A stretch of 64,000 nt of DNA from Aquila chrysaetos chrysaetos (taxonomy: Eukaryota; Chordata; Aves; Accipitriformes; Accipitridae). Location: assembly GCF_900496995.4 (NCBI RefSeq), contig NC_044016.1:21370932-21434931 (forward strand). Reading direction: 5' to 3'. The notes below the pieces were generated by a model. It was not told where the DNA came from. It saw nothing but the letters and a program-made list of their open reading frames with translations, and made no database searches. Both the position numbers and the translations under genes were made by a program. Below are positions 1 to 9,692 of the stretch, piece after piece. The number at the start of each line of letters is the position of its first letter. The first letter of the stretch is position 1.

Positions 1-3000
1 AACGGACCTTCTGCAGCTGGAAAGGCCTCTGTTTGGTAATGGCAATTACCACCTCAACACCTGGCAGCCCAAGGGGCTCTGAAGTGTTTCTCAAGTGCTG
101 TACAAACCACACAAACGGGAAAGTACTCTTCCACGACAAAAATGCAACCGCCTCTGGTGGAAGAGAAAGCGAATATGGAGTAACATCCTAAAAGGTGTTC
201 AGGCGGGCAGTGAAGAGCACCTTACCAATCTGCCACAGGAGGGAGGGCAAGCGGCCAGTCACAGCTGCCAGCAAATGTCGCTGCCTGCACTGGGGTTTTT
301 ATGGGTGTGACAGCGCATACTTCTGGAAAAACTGCTCACAGGTCTTTCATGGTGAGGAAAGGGCAGGACTTCAGCAATAGGACTTTTAAAAGGGATTGCC
401 CTGGTGCCTTCACCATAGGAACCATGCAGCTTTTTACAAAGACCCAGGGAAAAAACCTACTTAAGGAAACCTCTGTCACTCCCTGCAACACCCTGAAGTC
501 TCTAGTATTGATCCAGCTTGGCCAGTGAGACCTGACATTACCACACCCAAAGGGAGAACATGCAAGGAGGTTATTTGCTTTCTTATACAAAAGACTTCAT
601 CCAGCCCAAATGCCATCCAACCCAGCAATCTCCAAAGATGCAACCTGAGAGAGGGGGGCAAGAACCCCAGCCTTGTGCAGTCACCACAAAACTCAGTAAG
701 AGGCTTTCAGCCTTGCTCTGCCTCCCCAGCTGCATGCAGCACGGCTCCTGAGCTCACCTCCACCATTGCAGGGACTAACACCAGCTGTAATGAAACCACT
801 CAGAGCAGTGAAGTTCAAGCCTGACCCCATCCCTCCTCCATTACTGAGTGCACCGGGCTGGAGGAGTCTTTCATCCAGGGATCCCAAATTGCTGAATGGG
901 CTCACACTGCTAGAAAGCAGGGGGTCACTTTCACTCTTGCATGAAAAGGAAATTTAAAGCAAGAACCAGAGCTCACAACACCACTAGCAAGTCTAGGGAC
1001 AGATCTGGGCCTCCCCTTTCCTCTAAGAAATCTCCCCTGCTCTCCCTGGAGACCCCCTCAGCCCTGGCTTGGTCCCCTAGAGTCCCACGTGCTAGTCTTT
1101 CCTCCCTACACCTTGCCAAAGCCCGGCCCACCCCATGCCAGTGGGACTTCTGCCACTGTGATTAGCAGGGCTGGATCCGGCCCAAATCTCCAACAGAGGT
1201 TTCTCTCCTGGAGGCAGGAAGCTTCCCTTCCCGCCCGGCCCAGCAGCCAGCCTGCAATGAGCGGAGCAGGCAGCACATCCAGAGGGACCACCAGTGGCAA
1301 GGGGAATGGCGGCACATCCTGCTGGGCATCCCGAGCATCAGTAGTGCTGAGCCCTCCTCTTTGCGGCCACCGGCTGAAGGCGAGAGCCGGAGACAGAGAC
1401 ACAGAGCCCGGGGAAGGCAGGTGGGGTAGCACTGGTCTGCAGGCAACAGGGAGACGTGCGGGGCGGCTCTGCTTGGCAGCTCTGGCATGGAGACTTGTGC
1501 ACGAGTCTTCCCAGTGCGACCTACCACTTCATGGGGCAAGAAGGAACCCCAGGTAAGAGAAAAGGGAGTGAGGAGAGGAAGGGGGACCACCCAGCAGGCA
1601 GAGCTGCCTGAGCTGCACTCTCCCTGCTCAGGTCCACGCTGCGGTTACAAGAGCCTGCCCGGATCTCTCTGGCTTTGCTCGGCTGCAGCACAGCTCTCCT
1701 GTGCTGGACTGCTGTGCCACTACCCAGGCGGCTGAAGGTTTCCTCTCCCACAGATGCCTTCTGCATTGCAAACCTTCCCCGGCAGTGTCAGCCCTGGCTG
1801 TGAGGCTCTAAGGGGACTGCTCCACCAAACGTGGAGCATGGGGAGGGTCTGAATGGGGGCCTCAAGTTGATGCAAGGCACACACTAACCCTGGGGTGTCT
1901 GTGGGGTGAGGGCTTGCACAGAAACAGTGCCTTGTTCGGTGGGGGGGATCTGCAAATGGAGCACAAGCAATAAAGCAAAGCATTCAGCTTGCTCATTTGG
2001 CAGGTTGGGGAAGGGGCACCAGGAAGACAGGTCTTTGGCCAGGTCCGTCTTGGAAAAGCAAATTCCACCTCCCAGTCGCTCCCTGGCCCCTCACATTCTG
2101 CACTGCCTGCGTCGTCCTGCTCAGGAGAAGGGCGATGCTGGCTGTCACCCTGCAGAGATGCAGGCAAGCCCCACTGCGGCTACCCACCCAGGGCAGGGCG
2201 GCAGGGAGCATGATGCAGCCCAGGCTTGGTTCCAGGAACTGTGTTAGCAGGGCTCTAGTCCACGCATTAGTCTCCTCCTAGGACTACGCAGCATTTAGAT
2301 ACTGCAGCGCTTCTACAGGGTCACGCTAACCCCTGCTGTAAACTGTTTACAACCCAGTTTTGTCCTAGGCTTTTGAGGTAAAACACATACACATCGGCCA
2401 CACTGGTGGGGTTTCTGAAAGCTGATCAAGTGCCAATGACAGGGGATACAACCACAGCAGAGACGGAGGAGGAGCCAGCTGCGAGTCTAATCCCAGTAGG
2501 AACTGCAGCATCCCTGCTCCTCTCCCGGGCTGCAAAGGGCTCACAGGAGCAAACAACCAGCTCCGCAGCTTCCCCGTGCAGAAGCAGCTGAATAAGGTTA
2601 CCTCCTCAAGCTCTTAACCAGCCTTAGAGAAGTCCAGCACAGCAAACACGCAGATGAAAAAGCTGAGGAAAGGGAAATCCTTTCTGTCCCAGAACAGTGT
2701 CACTGGGAGGAGAGCAGGCTCTGATATAAATGCCGTCATCATCTGCCCGCTGCAGTCTGATGGAACGAGGCGAAAGGCTTGCCCTACTTCACTGCAAACA
2801 GGGTTTCCCTCCATCACTGCGAGCCTCCCGCATTGCTCAGACTTGAGCACTGGAGAGTGGTAAGCAAATCTGCTATTGCAGGCGCACCTAAGCATCTCTG
2901 CAGTGCTAGAGGGCAGAACTGGCCCAGCCATGGCTTGGCCAACCCCTTTGTGGGATCCCAGTCAAATCCCTTCTCTGTGCTTCACTTCACCATGTAGAAC

Positions 3001-6000
3001 ACATGGGACAACCCTTACCAGGCACCTGGATGCTAACTGTAATGCACATTGGGAAAGGCAAGGGGTGAACTGCTGCTACAGCCTCCTGACCCTTATACAT
3101 AGCGTTTGCCTCTGACGTTGCCCTTGAGGTGAAAGTAGATGGAGTCCCACACCTGCAGCTGCTGCTCTGGGATGCACAGGAAGGGATGGAGGGGATGACT
3201 TATGAGCAGCCGTGAAGCAAATGGAGATGCCTGCAATGTACAGGGTAGAGGCAGTAGAAGAGGGGGCCCCCACCACTGCTTGCACTAGACACCTTTGAGA
3301 TCTGGGGAATCCTCTTCTCAAAAAAGCCTCGAGGGGACAAACCTGCCCAGCAGCACTCCAGGGGCCAAGCACATGGGCCAAAATACCTTCATCACCCCTA
3401 CAACCTTTACCCTGCAACTTTGAACATTAACAACTCTAGAAATCCTTCAAGCTCTTCAAGCTCCTCTTTGAAACAGCCTGGCCCTGGCCCCATCTACCGT
3501 CCCCCCCCCGTTTAAGAAGTGTTCCTGTGCCCTCACCTCCCACACCTCTCACCTGCCTCTCCCTGCAGCGACCCACCTGAAATCTCCTATTCACACCCAG
3601 AATACTAAGCCCTCACTTTACAATACGCCCCAGGGTTCACAGTGTTAGGTGTCCTACAGACAGCCCTCTTCGGGGCTGAAAAAACAATTCAAAAAAGCCC
3701 CAGAGCAGCAGCCTGGAGGCCCAGGTAGCTCCTGAGTGCCAGGCTGTGGCAGCAGCTTGGAGGAGACTCCAGTGGGACTCCTGAGCATCAGTTTCCATGG
3801 CTCTGCCCTGCCAATTTGATTACATCATGCAACAAATGAATAAGCCCTGTTCCCTTTGACCTCAAATCCCCAGAACAAGGCAGGTGGGGAGGATCCAGTC
3901 ATTTCTAGGAATGGCCACCGTCTTCCAAGGCCCTGGACAGACATTGGAAACTCCTGGTCAGGATGGTCCCAGCAAACACCCACATCACACCCCACATGCC
4001 TACAGCCCAGATTCAGGAACTACCTGCCTAGAAGAAAGAGCTGGCTCAGCCCCAGGCCAGCAGCGTTGCCAACTGCAGAGGAAAGGGGAAGGCTGAGCAT
4101 CTAGGAGCCAGGGAACCCTGCCAGCAGTCAGCTCCTGCAACAGTACCAAGGTCTCCATTTTACACAGCAACTTGGAGGAGGACTGGTTCCTTCCATCGGA
4201 TCCCACCTGACCGGCAGGACAAGGACATTTTTTCACTTGTTCCCACGCTGAAGAGCTTGCCCCTCGGCATTTCCTGCCCTCCAAGGTGGAAATGCATTGC
4301 TGAGTAAGATTCAGCTCACCACCATTAAGTAAGTGTAGGTGTATGCATGTGATGCCAACAGAGAACAAGGGCTCAGCCAGGGCTCACCAGTAGCTCTTGC
4401 TACTTGCCTTGCTGGGACAAGCTGAGCAGCACCTGAAGCCCTGCCTGGCTCCTGGATACAGTGACCTGAGATATGTCAAGGGGAGGCATCTTCAAACAGG
4501 ACAGAGCATGTTTCCCATTTTCCAGTCCCCAGATATCTCCTCTGGCTCTCTGCCAGCCCTGGCCAATGGACCCTTACAGGTGGGATTCAGCCACACTGCC
4601 GGGATGCTCAGCAATGCTGGCACCAGCAGTTGGTCCTGATGGAAATGAGGACATTACACAGGCACTATAGGGGAGCAGGAACACCCTCCCCTCCCGATAT
4701 TTCTGGGGACAAGAGGATTGCCCTAGGTCACTTCCTGAATCCAAGCTCCTCACTAAGGTCTCTCCTCGTTGCATCAGATGAGACACCAGCAAGCATGGCA
4801 CTGTCATGGGAGGCTGCAGCTTTCCTCTCCTCTACCAGCTGCTTCATGCAAGCCTGTGATAGCTTCTGGCCGTGAGAAGCATGCCCTTAGCCTAAACAGT
4901 GCAGGTCATGGACTGCAGCTCTTCTGCCTGTTCCCACGGGGTAAGATTATACTGACACCCTAGTTGGCAGCCACTGCGAAGCAATCAAAGCCCAGACAAT
5001 CTTCTCGTAATCCCTGCGAGCCAGGGGACACTGTAGTCGAGGGAAACTCACCCAGGCACTGCTCCTGCTACGCTTCTTTCATCCAAACTGGCTCTCGCTC
5101 TGGTACCTCTCAAAAGCCACTGTGCTCTCTTGAACATAGCACCAGCACTGCCAGGGCCTGGGGGCAAGAGACCACATCCCAGTGTGGCACAAGCATGTCC
5201 TCATGCTAAAAAGTGCCTCACGGTTTAGCTTCACTGTTCAGGATCTGTTTGGAGAGCCAGGGCTCATGGCACCAGGGGTTGTTGAATGGAAGCAGGAAGA
5301 GAGGAACAGCCGCAGAGCAGAGTATACGGTATTTGTACAGCTTCCCAATCCTTGAACTTCAGTATTCCTCTCCTGCAATTATTTATATCTAAATATAAGT
5401 CTGTATATATAGAGTAATGGTGCATGGGCATGCATGTTCCTCCTAAACCAAGGAGGCAGAGAATACCAGGATTATGCAGCACTCGCTAACTGCAGCTCCT
5501 CAACAGCAGAGGACAAGTGATGTGCCAGCTTCTGAGCACCCCCCAAGCTACCCTGTGAGCTGTGGTCTCACCGGTGAGGACAACCCACCACACCAGGAGA
5601 ACGCTGCCCTTCCTGTGCTGCCTAGCTGCCCTCCATGGGCTGCCAGGCCCATGGCATAGGGTGGGTCTTGCTAGGCAGTGCAGTTCTTTCTTCTTGGGAA
5701 GCCCGAGCTGCAAGCAGGATCTGTGGGGGCAGACAAAGGGGCTCATACACCTGCGTCCCCATGCTGCTGCCTATGCACAGAGCACCCCGTTCCTGACGCT
5801 TTTTGGCTTCTGCTGCCCAGACTTCAGAAAAGTCATCAGCTGGAGGGGGGGACTGCAGCATACCTGAAGGCAAGGCTGTGCTGGTACCTGGCCTGCCCTA
5901 GTCCGCAGCTTCTGCTCTCTCCAGCCAACCTCCAGCTGGGAGCTGCCACCAGCGATAACCCCAGGCTTCTCCACATCCCCAAGCCCTCTCCCCTGCTGCC

Positions 6001-6575
6001 CACCGCGTCTTCCCTCGCAGTGACCCAGGCCGCTGTGCTACCCCCTGGCACCCCCCCAAGCCAGGGCACAGGAAGGGAGGCGGGGGTGTCTCCACATCCA
6101 TTTCTCCCAGGCGTAACAACCTCTTGCCACTGCAGTAAGCCCAAGCAGCACCCGGCGCATCTCTTTTGTGATCTTCGCCCTTCCTCCTACACCCCAGCCT
6201 CCCCCGGCCCCGGCCCCGGCCCCACCGCCGGCCGGCGCTGGCTGCTGCGCCCCTTCCAGCCCCGGAGGCACCGCGGCGAGCCCCAGGTCACAAGCGAGCG
6301 ATGGAGAGGGGGGTCGGGGCGACGGGCAGCCTGCCGGCGGCGGGGACCGACGGGCGGGTTTCCTCGCCCCCCCCCCGCCCCCGCCGGCCCTCACCGCAGC
6401 CCCGGGGCCGGAGGAGGGGAGAGGGGCTCCCGGCGAGGGGGTCCGTACCTGTGCGGGCAAAGCCCGTCCCGGCCCGCGGCGGGGCGGTCAATGAGCGCGC
6501 CATGCAAAGCGGGCGGGGAGGGAGGGTGGTTGGGGGGGCAGCCCCGGGCGGGGGGGGGGCGGCCGCTCTCCTCAC
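1..6575 (-). other. TMEM151B: TMEM151B intron 1 (5' part), no exon seen
   Basis: This stretch lies downstream of the TMEM151B exon 1 donor on the minus strand. I looked for the expected second exon, which in the human protein carries the two membrane segments and a conserved cysteine- and tyrosine-rich block. None of the minus-strand reading frames resembles it. The open frames here are short, change frame, and look like chance ORFs in GC-rich bird DNA. The next exon is therefore inferred to lie before position 1, which makes intron 1 at least 6.5 kb long. No tRNA, CRISPR-like array or clear transposon was recognised. Confidence 0.6.
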
Positions 6576-6668
6576 CTCCTCTCGGGCCCCCTCCGCCTCC
6601 TCCTCCGGAGGCACCGGCGTGCTGCTGCCTCCCTCGCTGGCGGCGGCCGCCGAGGCCGGGGGGGACAT
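6576..6668 (-). CDS. TMEM151B: TMEM151B exon 1 (partial gene, N-terminus only)
   Basis: The minus-strand start ATG at 6668 opens a 31-codon exon beginning MSPPASAAAASEGG. It ends ...EGAREE at 6576, followed directly by a GTGAGG donor at 6575. The human TMEM151B N-terminus, as I remember it, starts MSPPGSAAGES, continues with a low-complexity acidic stretch, and ends exon 1 with AREE before a phase-0 junction, so start, end and phase all agree. The gene order, divergent from NFKBIE, matches the human locus. TMEM151B is a multi-pass membrane protein of poorly known function expressed mainly in brain. The membrane segments are encoded in exons that lie outside this window. The open frame continues past the donor into CpG-island sequence with no homology; that part is intron. 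Confidence 0.82.
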
Positions 6669-6937
6669 GGCGGCGGCGGCGCCCCGCTGGCGGTGCCTGC
6701 GGACTGGGCAGCCGCATTATCCCGCCCGCCGCCGGGCGCTGCCTCGCCGGTCGCCGGGCGAGCGGCGGGGCGGCGCGGCGGGCGGGCGGCGCGGCGGCAT
6801 GGCCCCCAGCCGCGGCAGGGCGGCAGAGCTCGCCGCCCGCCGGCGCCCGGCCCCCGGACCCGCCGCAGCGCAGCGCCGCTCCCGCGCCCGGCGCGGCGGA
6901 GGGCGGGCAGAGCCGCGGTGGGAGGGCCGCGGCGGAG

Positions 6938-7006
6938 GCGGGGGGGACGGGATGGGGACGGGGTGGGACGGGGTGCGGTGGGGATGGGGTGGGATGGGGG
7001 CGCGGC
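6938..7006 (+). repeat. G-rich imperfect repeat (GGGATGGGGACGGGG type)
   Basis: About 70 bases are built from runs of three to seven G separated by A, T, AC or TGC. They include repeated GGGAC/GGGATGGGG/GGGTGGGAC units. The plus strand has enough closely spaced G-runs to form one or more G-quadruplexes. It sits upstream of the minus-strand TMEM151B start, so its C-rich complement is on the sense strand of that promoter. Confidence 0.7.
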
Positions 7007-7210
7007 GACGGGTGACCTTGAGGCGCCGGAGGCAAGCAGGCAGGCAGGGAGCCCGGCGCGGCCGCCCCTCGGGAGCCCACCGGGAGCGGAGCCGCTGTCC
7101 GGGCGCTGCCGGGGAGGGCTTCCGCTGCCAGCCCCGCCGAGGGGGCGTCAGGCTGGCCGGGGCGGCCGGGCGGGCTTCAGCCCCAGCCGGGATGCTGATG
7201 GGGAGGTGAG

Positions 7211-8435
7211 GGGTTCCGTGGGTTTTCCTCCCCTCGGGACAAAGTGGGAGAGCTCAGAGGACCAGGAGCGCTTTGAGTGAGCTCCAGCTGTTTTTCTAAT
7301 CCGTGGGCAGCCCTAGCTGGTCTGGGGGGGTAAGGCTGACCATCAGCGCTAGTGCCGGCACCCAGGGGAAAGCCCTTAGGTCGGGCAGTGTCTTCGCTGC
7401 TATGATCTCCACCGGGCCCAAGGATGCTCAGCTAGCTATCACAGAGCTGACTGCAGCATGTTTCACCCATAGACCTAACCTGCTTGGTTGCAGGGATGAG
7501 TGGGAAAGTCTCTTCAGACCCTCAATCTAAACTCACAGTAGCGTCCTCAGGGGGGACACACACACAGAGCTCAGGAACGGTCCAGACTTATCTAGGTCCG
7601 GAGACTGCAGGTAGAGCCCAGCTTCCTAGACAGTCTTGGGAAACTGGGTGTCTCTGCAGGTACTTCCCCAGCTCCAAACTGGGGAAAAGCATAAACTGCA
7701 GAATTTGCTGGAAATTGCTTCATTCTGAGCTCTGAGGCTCAGCCTTGGCATTGGGATGAGTGGCTTGCTCTTGCCCACTCTGTTGCCTGGGATGGGGAAG
7801 GAACGGTCCGTAGGCCTGATGGTCTCGCTCAAGGAGATGCATCCGAGGGAAATTGCCAGCCGCTGCTTCTGATGGGAGTAGGTATGGCAGTCGGGGGTGC
7901 TGCTGAAGGAGCTCATCTTCAAAAGAGGCTGGGGAAGCGTTTCCTCTCGCCTTTCCCCTGTTTCCATGGGAACAGCAGCAAGCAGGAGCAGCCTGCCCTG
8001 AATTTCGCTGCCTATCGCTCAGGCACCCCCTGCCCAATCCTCCAGGCAGACTTTGGCTCTCGAGGGTTTCAGACCCATCCTCACATGATGGATCCCATGC
8101 CTCCAAGGAGAGCTCACCGGTGTGTGTGTACCATGGCAGAGCAAGGCAAAGAGGCACAAGCCCAGAGCTGTCAGGATTTCTGTAGCAGCACTGTATGCTA
8201 TTGCATGTACACTAATAGACAGTTGCAAATAATTTGCATGTGTATACACATTTCTGCTTTTTATAGTGCTAGGGACTCCTGGAGGAAGTGACCTCAGCTA
8301 GACTAAAAGGTGCCTCTGGGATGGTCATCCTCCAGGAACAGCTCTGGTTTTCTCTCAAAGATGGGAATGTCACCCAAAAAGAGCAAAGCAGAAGGGTGGA
8401 GGGGAAAAAAAGGCGATATGAGTTTATGTCTTTGC
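7211..8435. other. Intergenic, nothing recognised
   Basis: This sequence lies between the TMEM151B CpG island and the first repeat fragment. Composition is mixed, open frames are short and overlapping, and no repeat, RNA gene or splice-linked coding pattern was recognised. Confidence 0.5.
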
Positions 8436-8439
8436 ATTT

Positions 8440-8600
8440 AATAGCCCATGGTGGTTTTTTCTCCAGGGAATTTGTCCATTCACTTTTGAATTCATGTTAA
8501 CTTTGGACTTGTAGATGCTGTGTGGATTCTGTGGCAAGGAGTTCCACAGCACACCCACAGACTCAAGGAGCGGCTTCCTTCAGTGTGCCCATTTGGGGCT
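8440..8600 (+). mobile_element. Degraded CR1/L3-like LINE 3' fragment
   Basis: The words TTTGTCCATTCACTTTTGAA and CTGTGGCAAGGAGTTCCACA occur in order. They resemble the 3' region of old CR1/L3-type LINEs in sauropsids, where a block of the form 'GTGGCAATGAGTTCCACAG' is typical. The copy is short and diverged and has no coding capacity. The assignment rests on memory of the consensus, not on an alignment. Confidence 0.5.
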
Positions 8601-9064
8601 CGTTATCTGCTAGGACTAACCCTTGGGAAGCGGGCTGCTGCCACCCCTGTGGAGCCACCCACACAGAGCCCTGCAATTTATCCTCCACCAGTGAATTCAG
8701 TAGATACTGGTGAGCCAGAAGTAGGGGTTTTTGTATGAGCCATCTTGGATGCTGGTCCTGGCAGCATGTGTGTCTTGGAGCTGTCAAACACATCACTGGC
8801 TATACTGGCTTTGAGCTGAGAAATCACAAATAAGTCCTGTACCCTGCTCCATCTGAACTGAAGTTGTACAAGTTCTCAGCCATTTTCTGTGGGAAACAGG
8901 CACGTGGCAGTTTTCTGGGTTTTCCCTCAGATAGGAACCCAAGGGCATGGCTGACAATGTGTTACAAAGAGCACAGGACCCCCCAAGAGTCAGAGAAATA
9001 AAGTTATATGATGCATAGGCCTTTTGGAAATTAAGCATGACAGGCAACGTCCAAGATTGTGTTC

Positions 9065-9142
9065 TGTGTCACCATCAGAGGGAGAACCCAGCAGTCCTAA
9101 TTGTAGCACACTGCCCTAACCACTCAACCCCCCTCTTGAGGG
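9065..9142 (-). repeat. tRNA-derived sequence (degraded SINE head or tRNA pseudogene)
   Basis: Read on the minus strand, this segment has a D-loop-like AGTGGTTAGGGCA. It is followed by an anticodon-arm-sized spacer and a T-loop-like GGGTTCTCCCTC, at about the spacing of internal polymerase III A and B boxes. The middle part looks somewhat like isoleucine tRNA. The acceptor stem does not pair well and the T-loop lacks the GTTCGA core, so it is not a functional tRNA gene. A tRNA-derived SINE remnant is the most likely reading. Confidence 0.45.
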
Positions 9143-9220
9143 CAAGAGATAAAAATATCTTTGCTCTAATATGTGAGAATCCCCCCCAGTTATTCCTGTA
9201 GGTTTTGGGATGCTCTACTG

Positions 9221-9692
9221 TGTTGTGGAACATTTTTAGCTAATGGTCACAAGAGCATTCCAGACGCCTTTAGAAGGCCTTGAACAGAATAAACAGAAGA
9301 CAAAAATAAGAAAGACACTAATTAGAAAAACACAGGTGCGCATTCCACGATAAAGAGAACTTGGCACAAACAACCTCAATTCAGCAGTTTATCTTGACCA
9401 ATTAGACTGAGACAAGTCTCGTATGTTTTAGTTAGTATAACCAATTATGTTTTATGTTTATGCACGTGTACAGTGTTGATATAACCAATCATTAAGTGTA
9501 ATTAGATGTGTGGACAGTGCGTGAATAATGTGTGCAACCAATAGTAAAATAGCTAAACGCATGTAGAGATGTAACTAATGTATAAAATGATGTCTGATGC
9601 TCTAGTAAAGTGGACTTCACCTGATCACATTGGTCTGTGTGTGTTGTCCTGTGCCTCCGCACTACTGGAAGACCATATTGGAGAGTGGGACA
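9221..9692 (+). mobile_element. LTR-like promoter block (possible solo ERV LTR)
   Basis: This AT-rich block sits in a GC-rich neighbourhood. It carries four CCAAT boxes at 9398-9402, 9441-9445, 9485-9489 and 9538-9542, then TATAAAA at 9581-9587 and an AGTAAA poly(A)-type signal at 9604-9609. The next 80 bases are GT-rich and look like a U5 region. CCAAT-TATA-poly(A) order within 220 bases is the U3-R layout of a short avian retroviral LTR. The edges are approximate: a TGTTG start near 9221 and a CA near 9692. No target-site duplication was verified and no retroviral coding frame adjoins it, so a solo LTR is inferred. Confidence 0.5.

Larger units (their letters stand above)
6160..7210 (-). 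promoter_or_regulatory. TMEM151B: CpG island, TMEM151B promoter and exon 1
   Basis: A dense CpG-rich, G/C-rich block surrounds the TMEM151B start codon at 6668. The sequence upstream of the minus-strand gene (6669 to about 7200) has the composition of a vertebrate CpG-island promoter. It contains a G-rich imperfect repeat at 6938-7006. No TATA box was seen. Long open frames cross the island in several frames on both strands, as expected from a lack of A/T-rich stop codons, and they are not taken as genes. The transcription start cannot be fixed from sequence alone. Confidence 0.75.

Noticed and set aside
5678-7209. Long overlapping plus-strand ORFs (up to 445 codons) across the TMEM151B CpG island
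   Set aside because: They are Pro/Arg/Gly/Ala-rich in every frame, as expected from GC-rich DNA without stop codons, and have no domain or splice support.
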